From Halomonas litopenaei (GTDB taxonomy: Bacteria; Pseudomonadota; Gammaproteobacteria; Pseudomonadales; Halomonadaceae): 64,000 nt of DNA. Below the pieces are notes generated by a model. The model did not search any database and was not told the DNA's origin. It worked only from the letters and a program-made list of their open reading frames with translations. Positions 8,147 through 16,451 of this stretch are shown here, piece after piece. Position numbers and translations under genes: made by a program. The first letter of the stretch is position 1. The number at the start of each line of letters is the position of its first letter. The stretch lies in NCBI RefSeq assembly GCF_017303055.1, contig NZ_JAEKJT010000002.1, positions 39,204-103,203 on the forward strand. Reading direction: 5' to 3'.

Positions 8147-9130
8147 GTGCGCCTGACCTACCAGGGACCGAGTCCGGAAGCCATCGGCTTTTTGCTGTTG
8201 CCTCGTTTTTCCATGGTGGCGCTGTTCTCCGCCATCGATCCTCTGCGCATTGCCAACCGACTGTCCGGTGAGACGCTATTTCGCTGGCACCTGATCAGCA
8301 GGGATGGGCTGCCGGTCCATGCCAGCAACGGCATTCCCCTGGCGGTCGAGCACGCACTAGAGGACACCCCATGGCTGCCCAGCCTTGCCGTCTGCGCCAG
8401 CTTTGAGCCCATGGCCGCCGTCGATGACAGCCTGACCACCTGGCTGACGCAACGTCGCGAGCAGCGCACCTGCCTGGGGGCGCTGGATACAGGGGCTTTC
8501 TGCCTTGCGTCCGCCGGACTGATCGACGACACCGTCACCTTGCACTGGGAGAGCCTGCCCGAATTCAGGCGCCAGCACCCCCATATAGAAGCGGTGGAGT
8601 CGCTTTACGAAGTGACACCCAGCGGCTTTTTCGGGGCTGGGGCCAGCGCCTCCATCGACCTGGCACTGGACACCATTCGACGCCGCCACGGCGACGCCTT
8701 GACCCGCCGCGTCAAGGAGCAGCTGGTGCATGACCATCGGCGGCTGCCGGCCAGCCGACAGCGTGACGTCCGCTACCAGGAGCGACTGCCACAACGCCTG
8801 GCCACCCTTATCGGGATCATGGATGCCCACCTGGAATCCCCCCTATCCATTCCCCAGCTGGCTTCCGCCATCGGACTATCGGAGCGCCAGCTGGAGCGGG
8901 AGTGCCAGCAGCATCTGTCCCGCACCCCAGGGCAGCTGTACCTGGAGCGGCGCCTGAGCCTCGCCCATCAACTGGTCACCAGTACCCGACACAGCGTCAT
9001 GGATATCGCACTGGCCAGCGGCTTTGCCTCAGCCTCGAGCTTCACCCGCGCCTTTCGCCAACACCACGGTGCCTCGCCTAGCGCCTTGCGACGTAAGCCC
9101 ACCCCTCCGATGTCGGATTCTGCACGATAA
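8147..9130 (+). CDS. GATase1-like/AraC transcriptional regulator
   Basis: This is the second paralogue of the regulator at 6628. The sensor domain starts FLLLPRFSMVALFSAIDPLRIANR and the AraC domain ends ASGFASASSFTRAFRQHHG. I place the start at the GTG at 8147 because GGAGGA sits 7-8 bases upstream and the resulting 327 residues is typical for the family; the earlier in-frame ATG at 7916 would add 77 atypical residues. It lies directly upstream of the gamma-butyrobetaine dioxygenase gene, and a pair of 21-bp-spaced direct repeats overlaps its stop codon. It is therefore the likeliest activator of that gene, with gamma-butyrobetaine or carnitine as a possible ligand. Confidence 0.85.
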   Translation: MRLTYQGPSPEAIGFLLLPRFSMVALFSAIDPLRIANRLSGETLFRWHLISRDGLPVHASNGIPLAVEHALEDTPWLPSLAVCASFEPMAAVDDSLTTWLTQRREQRTCLGALDTGAFCLASAGLIDDTVTLHWESLPEFRRQHPHIEAVESLYEVTPSGFFGAGASASIDLALDTIRRRHGDALTRRVKEQLVHDHRRLPASRQRDVRYQERLPQRLATLIGIMDAHLESPLSIPQLASAIGLSERQLERECQQHLSRTPGQLYLERRLSLAHQLVTSTRHSVMDIALASGFASASSFTRAFRQHHGASPSALRRKPTPPMSDSAR

Positions 9131-9149
9131 TTGTCGACTTCTGCACGAT
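9111..9149 (+). promoter_or_regulatory. 21-bp-spaced direct repeat, probable AraC-type operator
   Basis: Two 18-base copies, tgtcggattctgcacgat (9111-9128) and tgtcgacttctgcacgat (9132-9149), agree at 16 positions. Their starts are exactly 21 bases apart, two helical turns. Direct repeats with this spacing are the classical binding arrangement for AraC-family activators. The first copy overlaps the stop of the upstream regulator gene, and the dioxygenase gene begins 133 bases further on. Confidence 0.65.
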
Positions 9150-9282
9150 GCCTCAGCCCCACCGGCGCCATGCTGTGGCCATCGTCGTGACCCACTGCAG
9201 GGGGCTGAATGCCTGCCCGCTGGGGTGCGTCACCCACACGTCGCTTTCCGACGACTCGTCCAGGCTAGCTCAAGGAGGCTCC

Positions 9283-10581
9283 ATGCACGCGCAGACGTCT
9301 CGACCGTCCGCTAACTCCTCTACGTCCTCTGTTTCCACCACCGCGTCCTCCGCCGCCACACCGCCGTCGGCGCTGCCACCGACGCCCGACTACGACAGCT
9401 GGCCGGTAGCGGTGGCCATCGCCGAGGTGACGAGCGACTCTCGGGTGCTGACCGTGACCTGGCAGGATGGCCGCGTCAGCCGCTACCACAGTGTCTGGCT
9501 GAGAGAAAATGCCGCCGATGACAGCACCATCAATCCCGCCACACGAGAGCGCATTCTCGACCTGTCGTGCCTGGAGGCTTGGCCGCAGATAGCGGCTGCG
9601 CGGCTCGATGACAGCGGAGCCGTGGAACTGATCATGAGTCCTGAACAGCGCACACTGCGCTTTCATCCGGGCTGGCTGCGCGCCCACGACTATGACAACT
9701 GCGAGGATCCACTGGCTCCACTGGTCGCCGTGGAGACCTGGCTGGGAGGAGCGGACGCGGCGCCTGACACCTTGGACGCCAGCACCTTTTCCACCACCGC
9801 CATCGATAGCCCGGAAGAAGCCTCGACGCTGGAGCCAGCACTGGAGTCACTGCTGCGCAAGGGCCTGGTGCGCCTGCGCGGCCTGCCCACGGAGCCTGGG
9901 ACACTGGCCAGAGTTGCCGAGCGTATCGGCCCGGTAAGAGCCACCAACTTCGGCACCCTGTTCGACGTGCGCGCCAAGCCTGACCCTGACTCCAACGCTT
10001 ATACCTCGATTGCGCTTCCTCCCCACGTGGATCTGCCCACGCGGGAATACCATCCTGGCCTGCAGTGCCTGCACTGCCTCGAAAACAGCGTCGCCGGTGG
10101 ACAGGCGGTCATGCTCGATGGCTTTGCGGTGGCGGACGCCCTGCGCCAGGAAGACCCTGAGGCTTTCTCCACCCTGACCCAGGTACATTGGCGCTACGCC
10201 AACACCGCCAAGACCACGGACTATGTCTGGCATTCGCCGATGATCGTGCTGGATGATCAGGGCCAGCTCAGCGAAGTGCGCATTGCCGACTTCCTGCGAG
10301 GGCCGCTGATGACGGACTTCGACCTGGTCGAAGAGGCCTATCGCGCCCTGATGGCGCTGCAGGGGCTATTGCGTCAGTCCCGCTTCGCGCTGCGCTTTAC
10401 CTATGCACCGGGAGACCTGGTGATCTTCGACAACCGGCGTCTGTTGCACGCCCGCGACGCCTTCGAGGGCGACTCAGGACATCGCTGGCTACAGGGCTGC
10501 TACCTCGAACGTGATGAGGTCCGCTCCCGTTATCGTATGCTCCAGCGTCGTCAACGAGAGCGCAGCCTCAGCGACGCCTAA
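9283..10581 (+). CDS. Gamma-butyrobetaine dioxygenase
   Basis: This Fe(II)/2-oxoglutarate oxygenase hydroxylates gamma-butyrobetaine to L-carnitine, feeding the cdh operon nearby. From the ATG at 9283 (AAGGAGG just upstream) it has 432 residues. The block NFGTLFDVRAKPDPDSNAYT followed by HVDLPTREYHPGLQ is characteristic of bacterial gamma-butyrobetaine hydroxylases. Iron ligands are His248, Asp250 and distal His389 (NRRLLHARDAF), and Arg401 is the probable 2-oxoglutarate ligand. Residues 1-35 are a Ser/Thr/Pro-rich low-complexity extension. The Cys cluster that binds zinc after WLRDN in characterised enzymes is absent (WLRENAADDS). An earlier in-frame ATG at 9148 is less likely. Confidence 0.85.
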   Translation: MHAQTSRPSANSSTSSVSTTASSAATPPSALPPTPDYDSWPVAVAIAEVTSDSRVLTVTWQDGRVSRYHSVWLRENAADDSTINPATRERILDLSCLEAWPQIAAARLDDSGAVELIMSPEQRTLRFHPGWLRAHDYDNCEDPLAPLVAVETWLGGADAAPDTLDASTFSTTAIDSPEEASTLEPALESLLRKGLVRLRGLPTEPGTLARVAERIGPVRATNFGTLFDVRAKPDPDSNAYTSIALPPHVDLPTREYHPGLQCLHCLENSVAGGQAVMLDGFAVADALRQEDPEAFSTLTQVHWRYANTAKTTDYVWHSPMIVLDDQGQLSEVRIADFLRGPLMTDFDLVEEAYRALMALQGLLRQSRFALRFTYAPGDLVIFDNRRLLHARDAFEGDSGHRWLQGCYLERDEVRSRYRMLQRRQRERSLSDA

Positions 10582-10597
10582 GCCCTTTAGCAAGCGC

Positions 10598-11677
10598 CTA
10601 GCTGTCCTGCCTGCCGCCCGGCCCCAAGCCACGCCGGGCGGTCACACTGGGCGCTTCCCCAAAACGCCGACGGTAGGCCCGTGAGAAGTGCGCCAGATGC
10701 GTAAAGCCCACGGCGACGGCTGCCGCCGTAACGGTCATGCGACTGTCCGCGAGCATCCGCTGAGCCTGATCCAGACGCATGTTGAGGTAGCACTGCTTGG
10801 GCGTTTCGCCAAACTCTGCCATGAACCGGCGGGTCAGCTGCCGCTGGGACAGGCCTGCCAGCCGACACACGTCGGGAATCGACAACGCCTGGGTCAGATT
10901 GGCCTCCATCACCGCCAGGGCCTTCAACACCGGGCGCGGCAATCCGCCGCCCACAGCGGGGTTGTCGACGGGATCGATGTGGCCTGCAGAGTGGCCGTCG
11001 CCCTGGGGGCGGGAGTGCATGATCTGTCTTCCAACCGCCTCTGCCAATGCAGGACCGTAAAGGGTCGTCACCCATTCCAGCATCATGTCGATACTGGCTG
11101 AGCCTCCGGACCCGGTCAGTCTTGCCCCTTCCCACACGTAGCTGTCGGGGCGCACCTCCAGGCCAGGAAACTCCTCACGAAATGCCGGCACACTCTCCCA
11201 GTGCAGCGCCACCGGATAGCCCTCCATGACCCCCGCTCGTGCCAGAATGAAGGGCGCCGTATCCAGCCCACCCAACCACACCCCATAGGCCGACAGGCGT
11301 TTCAGCAATAGCAGGTCATCCACGGTCACCATCGCTTCAGGCTCATAGGACGACACCACCATCAGGCGGCCGCTGGAGGCGATGCCCTGATACCAGTCCG
11401 CCTCGGTGACCTCAGCCAGGCGCCCGTCCACATCAATGCGTACGCCATTGCTGGCCATGACCGGCTCGCCATCGCTGGACAACAGCCGCCAGGCAAACAG
11501 ATCCCGGCCAAACCGATTGGCCACTCGCAGCGGCTCAAGCAGGCACACCAGCGTCAACATCGAGAACTTGGGCACCAGCCACACGTCCAGCGTGTGCTCG
11601 GCCTGAGCAGGGCTGAGCAGCGGGGGTGAGTCAGGCCGGGGATAGGGATGGCTGGAAGGCCAGTCGGTGGACGTCAT
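10598..11677 (-). CDS. GATase1-like/AraC transcriptional regulator of the 11.8-21.6 kb operon
   Basis: This third paralogue has a sensor domain beginning VWLVPKFSMLTLVCLLEPLRVANR and a C-terminal AraC domain with VGFTHLAHFSRAYRRRFG. Length is 359 residues from the ATG at 11677; a GTG at 11734 would extend it by 19. I prefer 11677 because the extra segment coincides with a 21-bp-spaced direct repeat that looks like an operator, although no good ribosome-binding site precedes either start. The gene is divergent from the TmpA-like gene and is the obvious regulator of that operon. Family relatives sense small quaternary amines or their demethylation products. Confidence 0.8.
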   Translation of the reverse strand: MTSTDWPSSHPYPRPDSPPLLSPAQAEHTLDVWLVPKFSMLTLVCLLEPLRVANRFGRDLFAWRLLSSDGEPVMASNGVRIDVDGRLAEVTEADWYQGIASSGRLMVVSSYEPEAMVTVDDLLLLKRLSAYGVWLGGLDTAPFILARAGVMEGYPVALHWESVPAFREEFPGLEVRPDSYVWEGARLTGSGGSASIDMMLEWVTTLYGPALAEAVGRQIMHSRPQGDGHSAGHIDPVDNPAVGGGLPRPVLKALAVMEANLTQALSIPDVCRLAGLSQRQLTRRFMAEFGETPKQCYLNMRLDQAQRMLADSRMTVTAAAVAVGFTHLAHFSRAYRRRFGEAPSVTARRGLGPGGRQDS

Positions 11678-11679
11678 GG

Positions 11680-11714
11680 GGCGAATTTGATCAACAAGAT
11701 GGCGAATTTCATCA
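11680..11714 (-). promoter_or_regulatory. 21-bp-spaced direct repeat, probable AraC-type operator
   Basis: On the plus strand ggcgaatttgatca (11680-11693) and ggcgaatttcatca (11701-11714) match at 13 of 14 positions with starts exactly 21 bases apart. The pair lies just upstream of the regulator's preferred ATG and about 115-150 bases before the TmpA-like gene. An alternative reading is a short coding heptad repeat if the regulator starts at the GTG at 11734. Confidence 0.55.
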
Positions 11715-11827
11715 AATGATAACCGAACCCGCACAGTAACCTAAGGAAAACTCTGAACAAACCGCTGAGCCAGGCCCTTCGGTGGCGCTGACTCGGCACG
11801 TTCGACGGCCCTCGGAGACGGTTTTCC

Positions 11828-12952
11828 ATGATCCTGCAGACGCCCCCTGCCCTTGCCGACAATGGACGCCAGCTACAGCTGTTCCTGTCCAACGGCCAGC
11901 TTCATCTCGATGCGCTATGGCTACGCGAGCGCCTGCCACAGGCGGATACGCTCGACCCCCAGACCGGTCAGCGGCTGATCGAGGCCGCCGAGCTGCCCCT
12001 GGACCTGGCGCTGACCGCTGCCAGCGCTGAGGAAGGCGAACTGGCACTGGCGTTCTCCGACGGTCAGCAGGGGCGCTTCCCTCTTGCGGAGCTGGCCAGG
12101 TCAGCCAGCACTGGCAGCGCAGACACACCGCCCCGCGAGCTGTGGGATGCTGCTCTCGAGGTCCCCTCCAGCGTCGACTTCAGCGAGGCGCTCACCAGCG
12201 ACGCGGCGCTGCTGACCCTGCTGCTCAAGCTGGAGCGCTTCGGCTTTGTTCACGTGTCAGGGCTACCGGACGACACCGACGCCATGCAGCCGTTGATCGA
12301 TCGCATCGGCCCTCTGCGGCGCACCAACTGGGGCGGCATTGCCGACGTCAAGTCGGTGGCCAATGCCTATGACCTGACCATGACCCAACGCGGACTCGAG
12401 CCACACACCGACAATCCCTATCGTGACCCGATTCCCGGCTACATCTGGCTGCACTGCCTGACCAACGCCGCCGAGGGAGGCGACAGCACGCTGGTAGACG
12501 GTTTCGAGGCGGCACGCCGCCTGCGACAGCAAGACCCCGAGGCCTTCGACTGCCTCACCCGGGTAAGCCCCCGCTTTCGCTATCAGGACGACGCCACCCA
12601 CCTGGAAAGCCGCGGGCCGCTGATCGAATGTGATCCCCACGGAGAGGTGGTCAGGGTGCGCTACTCCAATCGCACCGAACGGGTCGATGCCATGGAGAGC
12701 CAGGAGTTGCGACGCTACTACGCCGCGCGCAAGGCCTTCTACGATCTGATCCGCAGCGAGGCGCTTACCCTGCGCCTTAAGCTGTCGCCAGGCGAGATGC
12801 TGATCATGGACAACTACCGCCTGTTGCATGGCCGCACCTCGTTCACCCTTGACGGTGGCGTGCGCCATCTACGCCAGGGCTACGTCGATCGGGACAGCAC
12901 CGCCAGCCGCCGCCTGGTGTTGAGTCGTCACCTCGCAGGAGTCACCTCATGA
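11828..12952 (+). CDS. tmpA: TmpA-like Fe(II)/2-oxoglutarate dioxygenase (quaternary-amine hydroxylase)
   Basis: This 374-residue member of the gamma-butyrobetaine hydroxylase/TauD family has an N-terminal DUF971-like domain and a C-terminal jelly-roll. Iron ligands are His193 and Asp195 (EPHTDNPYRD) and His334 (NYRLLHGRTSF); Arg346 or Arg349 is the 2-oxoglutarate partner. The next gene encodes an HD-domain mixed-valence di-iron oxygenase overlapping by 4 bases. That pairing is diagnostic of TmpA/TmpB, which turn 2-trimethylaminoethylphosphonate into glycine betaine and phosphate. Here the pair heads a much larger operon including amino acid transamination and decarboxylation genes, so a related but different substrate is possible. 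It is the first gene of the run and divergent from a GATase1/AraC regulator. Confidence 0.7.
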   Translation: MILQTPPALADNGRQLQLFLSNGQLHLDALWLRERLPQADTLDPQTGQRLIEAAELPLDLALTAASAEEGELALAFSDGQQGRFPLAELARSASTGSADTPPRELWDAALEVPSSVDFSEALTSDAALLTLLLKLERFGFVHVSGLPDDTDAMQPLIDRIGPLRRTNWGGIADVKSVANAYDLTMTQRGLEPHTDNPYRDPIPGYIWLHCLTNAAEGGDSTLVDGFEAARRLRQQDPEAFDCLTRVSPRFRYQDDATHLESRGPLIECDPHGEVVRVRYSNRTERVDAMESQELRRYYAARKAFYDLIRSEALTLRLKLSPGEMLIMDNYRLLHGRTSFTLDGGVRHLRQGYVDRDSTASRRLVLSRHLAGVTS

Positions 12953-13590
12953 CAGCGACCGACAGCACCCTCTCCAGCCAAGCCAAGCAAGCCGAGCAAA
13001 CAGAGCAAGCCACGTTTGCCCGCTTCGATGAGAGTACCGCCGCCGAGTGGCGGCTGATCGACCAGCATTTCCGCGCCTACCAGGATGACGCCTGCCGCCG
13101 CGTGCTCGATCATCTGGCGCGACTGAAGGGCGATACCCACGGCTATCCGGTAGATCGCTACGAACACTGCCTGCAGACCGCCACCCGCGCACTGCGCGAC
13201 GGTGCCGATGAAGAGATGGTCGTGTGTGCGCTGCTTCACGATATCGGCGACGACCTGGCCCCGGCCAACCACGCCGAGATTGCGGCTGCGATCCTTGAAC
13301 CCTTCGTCGATCCTCTCAACGTGTGGATGATTCGGCATCATGAGCTGTTTCAGGGCTACCACTATCGCCATTTCTTTGGCCAGGACCGACACGCCCGTGA
13401 GGCCTATCGCGACCATCCAGCCTACGCTCGCACCGTCAGGTTCTGCGATGAGTGGGACCAGACCAGCTTCGATCCCGACTATGACACCCTGCCCTTGTCA
13501 GCGTTTCTGCCGATGATTCAGCGGGTCATGCAACGCCCCCCCTTTGGCGGCCTGCCTGACGTCGTGGATGATCCACAGGAGCGCTCATGA
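12949..13590 (+). CDS. tmpB: TmpB/PhnZ-like HD-domain oxygenase
   Basis: The 213-residue HD-domain protein has putative di-iron ligands His73 (YEHCLQTA), His97-Asp98 (LLHDIGDD), His108 (NHAEI), His130 or His131 and Asp167 (RFCDEWDQ). PhnZ and TmpB use such a mixed-valence di-iron centre with O2 to cleave the C-P bond of an alpha-hydroxyphosphonate, releasing phosphate. The TmpA-like gene immediately upstream overlaps by 4 bases, as expected when one enzyme hydroxylates and the next cleaves. The first 30 residues are polar and Gln/Thr/Ser-rich. The family is clear; phosphonate specificity is inferred from the pairing, and C-C cleavage, as in the related inositol oxygenase fold, cannot be excluded. 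Confidence 0.72.
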   Translation: MTATDSTLSSQAKQAEQTEQATFARFDESTAAEWRLIDQHFRAYQDDACRRVLDHLARLKGDTHGYPVDRYEHCLQTATRALRDGADEEMVVCALLHDIGDDLAPANHAEIAAAILEPFVDPLNVWMIRHHELFQGYHYRHFFGQDRHAREAYRDHPAYARTVRFCDEWDQTSFDPDYDTLPLSAFLPMIQRVMQRPPFGGLPDVVDDPQERS

Positions 13591-15272
13591 GAACCTGCGC
13601 CCAGACCCTGATCACGCTGCTGGAAGACTATGGCGTCGATACCGTGTTCGGTATTCCCGGCGTGCACACCGTCGAGCTATACCGAGGTCTCGAGGGGGCC
13701 GGCCTGCGCCATGTCACACCCCGCCATGAGCAAGGGGCAGGATTCATGGCCGATGGCTACGCCAGAGCCAGCGGCAAGCCCGCGGCTTGCTTTATCATTA
13801 CCGGCCCAGGCATGACCAATATCGCCACTGCCATGGGCCAGGCCCTGGCAGACTCGGTGCCGATGCTGGTGATATCCAGCGTCAATCGCGTGGCAACCCT
13901 GGGCCGGGGCCAGGGCCGACTGCACGAGATGCCTCAGCAGAGCGCAACGCTTGCCGGTGTCGCGCGCTTCAGCCATACCCTGCTCGACCCTGAGGCCCTT
14001 CCGGAAGTGCTGGCGCGGGCCTTCGCCATCTTCCAGGGTGCCCGGCCCGGGCCCGTTCACATCGAGATTCCCATCGACCTGTTTGATGCGCCAGTGAGCC
14101 GCGCGCCAGGCCGGCCGATCCGTGTCTTCCCGCCGGCGCCAGCTCCGCAGGCCGTGCATGAGGCCGCCCGCTGGCTTGATCAAGCCCAACGGCCGCTGGT
14201 CCTGGTGGGTGGTGGTGCCTGCTCCGCCGCAGCGTCCGTCAAGGCCCTGGTCGAGCGCCTGGGTGCTCCCGTGCTGACCACGGTCAATGCGCGTGGTGTG
14301 CTCGGCAGTCATCACCCCCTGGATCTTGGCACCACCGCCAGCCTGGCACCGGTACGCCATCTGGCGCGTGACGCCGATGTCGTGCTTGCCCTGGGTACCG
14401 AGCTTGGCGAAACCGACTACGATCTGGTCTTCAACGATGGCTTCGCCCTTCAGGGCCGCGTGATTCGTGTTGACCTGGACGTCGAGCAGCTTGCCCGTAA
14501 CCGCTCCGCGGAGCTGGCGATGGTCGCCGACGTCGGTCTCGCCGCAGACGCGCTGCTCGGCGCTCTGAGCGAATCAGCGGCGCCTGGTCGTCCGTCACGC
14601 TCCGAGAGTGCTGAGCAGTTACGCGCGGGTGCCGAGCGCTGCCGCGCGGTTCGTCGTGACCTCGCGCTGTACGAAGACCCGGAGCTGAAGCCCTATCTGC
14701 CCCTGTTCGATATCCTCGATGACGCCTTGCCCGAGGCCATCATCGTCGGTGACTCCACGGGGCCCGTGTACGCCGGCAACGTCATCGCTCGACGCTCGGC
14801 GCCTCGCCGCTGGTTCAATGCCGCCACCGGGTTCGGCACCTTGGGCTATGGCCTGCCCGCCGCGCTGGGAGCCGCCCTGGCCAAGCCTCAGCTTCCCGTG
14901 GTTGCCCTGGTCGGCGACGGTGGTCTGCAGTTCGTGCTCGGCGAACTCGCCACCGCGCGCGATCTTGCTCAAGCTCCTGATGCCTCCGACAAGGTCCAGC
15001 CCCTGGTGCTGATCATCTGGAACAATGACGGTTACGACGAAATCCGTCGCTACATGAGTGCTGATGGCGTCGCTCACATCGGCGTCAACCTGCAGCCGCC
15101 GTCCTTCGCTCCCCTATGTGATGCCTTCGCCTGCCGATACATCAGCGTCAACGCACCAGAAGCGCTACGAGAGGCCCTGACAACACTGGACCAGGCCGCC
15201 TCGCCGCTGGTCATCGAGGTCGACGCCCTTGCCTGGCAAGCATCACTGGAGCAGCCTGCCACCGGCTGTTGA
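13587..15272 (+). CDS. Thiamine-diphosphate-dependent 2-oxo acid decarboxylase, AruI-like
   Basis: This 561-residue enzyme of the acetolactate synthase/decarboxylase superfamily has the catalytic Glu in RHEQGAGFMADGYAR and the thiamine-diphosphate/Mg2+ motif from GDGGLQF to IIWNNDGYDEIRR. The closest recognisable family is 5-guanidino-2-oxopentanoate decarboxylase (AruI), which decarboxylates the keto acid made from arginine by AruH. An AruH-like aminotransferase is encoded three genes downstream, so an amino acid to keto acid to aldehyde sequence is likely. Given the TmpA/TmpB genes upstream, a phosphonopyruvate-type decarboxylation is another possibility. The start overlaps the previous stop by 4 bases. 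Confidence 0.75.
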   Translation: MRTCAQTLITLLEDYGVDTVFGIPGVHTVELYRGLEGAGLRHVTPRHEQGAGFMADGYARASGKPAACFIITGPGMTNIATAMGQALADSVPMLVISSVNRVATLGRGQGRLHEMPQQSATLAGVARFSHTLLDPEALPEVLARAFAIFQGARPGPVHIEIPIDLFDAPVSRAPGRPIRVFPPAPAPQAVHEAARWLDQAQRPLVLVGGGACSAAASVKALVERLGAPVLTTVNARGVLGSHHPLDLGTTASLAPVRHLARDADVVLALGTELGETDYDLVFNDGFALQGRVIRVDLDVEQLARNRSAELAMVADVGLAADALLGALSESAAPGRPSRSESAEQLRAGAERCRAVRRDLALYEDPELKPYLPLFDILDDALPEAIIVGDSTGPVYAGNVIARRSAPRRWFNAATGFGTLGYGLPAALGAALAKPQLPVVALVGDGGLQFVLGELATARDLAQAPDASDKVQPLVLIIWNNDGYDEIRRYMSADGVAHIGVNLQPPSFAPLCDAFACRYISVNAPEALREALTTLDQAASPLVIEVDALAWQASLEQPATGC

Positions 15273-15446
15273 GGAGACGTGTCGAGGAGACAGAGGAAAT
15301 CCCTTGGCGTGCCGGTGCGGTGGCCGCGGCGCGCTGTAGACAGACGTCAAGGCGGCGACAACGGCCCCGCTACAGAGACGATCAGCGCCTAGCCAGTCCT
15401 GAGCTGGCCGGGACAGCAAACCCTGATAATAACGAAGGAGTTCCCC

Positions 15447-16451
15447 GTGACCCGAACCCACCACACGACATCCCTGCTGCTGCCGACGCGTCGCCCCGGA
15501 ATCCCTGCCGGCTCACTGCCACCGTGGCTGGCCGGAGCGCTGCTGGTCGCGACCCTGTCCACCTCCTCTATCGCCCTGGCGGAAGATCGGGACGAGCGTC
15601 TTCGCCTGGTGGTCCCGCCCTGGCCTGGGGTCACCGTCAAGAGCGAGATCCTGGCCCAGCTTGCCGAACCCCTCGGCTACCAGGTCGAGCGCCTGGAGGT
15701 CAGTTCCACGGTGGGCTACAAGACCCTGACCAGCGGCGACAGTGATGCCTTTCTGGCAGGCTGGCTGCCGGCCCAGCAGGAAAGCTATGACGCCGCCGTG
15801 CAAGCGAACGCCATCATCGACCTCGGCAACAATGTCACCGGTGCTCGCATGGGCTTTGCGGTGCCTGGCTACGTGGCGGACGCCGGCATCACCGACGCCG
15901 CTCAGCTCGGGGACGCCGCCAACGCCGAGCGCTTTGAGCGCACCTTCTATTCCATCGAAAGCGGCTCTACCGTCACCGATTTCATCGACGCTGCCGTGGA
16001 AGCCAATACCCATGGTCTTGGCGACTGGGAGGTCATGTCTTCCTCCACCCCGGGCATGCTGAGTGAAGTCAAGGCGGCGGTGGACGAGGGACGCTGGATC
16101 GCCTTCTACGGTTGGACCCCGCACTGGATGATTCCCGAATACGATGTGCGCATCCTGGACGACAGTGAGAACGTGTTTGGGCCCGACAACGGCAGCAGTG
16201 ATGTCAAGACCGTCGTCGCCAAGGAGTTCGCCGAGGCTAACCCCAACCTCACGCGACTGCTCGATCAGGTGGTGTTCAGCGCCCAGGAGCAAAGCGACTT
16301 CATCAAGGCGTATAGCCTGGAGCAGCAAGACCTTGAGCAGGTCGCCAGCGAATGGCTCGCCTCGCACCCGGAAAAGGTGTCCGCCTTTCTTGACGGCGTC
16401 ACCAGCCGCGACGGCGGCGAGGCCCTGGCAAGCGTCAAGGACACGCGCTGA
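15447..16451 (+). CDS. Glycine betaine/choline-type ABC substrate-binding protein (ProX/OpuAC family)
   Basis: A long N-terminal signal region (hydrophobic stretch WLAGALLVATLSTSSIALA) precedes a periplasmic binding protein of the OpuAC type. Aromatic residues suited to cage a trimethylammonium group occur at the usual places: VPPWPGVTVKSEI, FLAGWLPA and FYGWTPHWMIPEYDVRILDD. It therefore probably binds a quaternary-ammonium ligand. No matching betaine-type permease or ATPase is encoded here; the only ABC membrane components in the operon are of the polar amino acid class. It follows the decarboxylase after a 174-base gap and overlaps the next start by one base. Confidence 0.8.
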   Translation: MTRTHHTTSLLLPTRRPGIPAGSLPPWLAGALLVATLSTSSIALAEDRDERLRLVVPPWPGVTVKSEILAQLAEPLGYQVERLEVSSTVGYKTLTSGDSDAFLAGWLPAQQESYDAAVQANAIIDLGNNVTGARMGFAVPGYVADAGITDAAQLGDAANAERFERTFYSIESGSTVTDFIDAAVEANTHGLGDWEVMSSSTPGMLSEVKAAVDEGRWIAFYGWTPHWMIPEYDVRILDDSENVFGPDNGSSDVKTVVAKEFAEANPNLTRLLDQVVFSAQEQSDFIKAYSLEQQDLEQVASEWLASHPEKVSAFLDGVTSRDGGEALASVKDTR

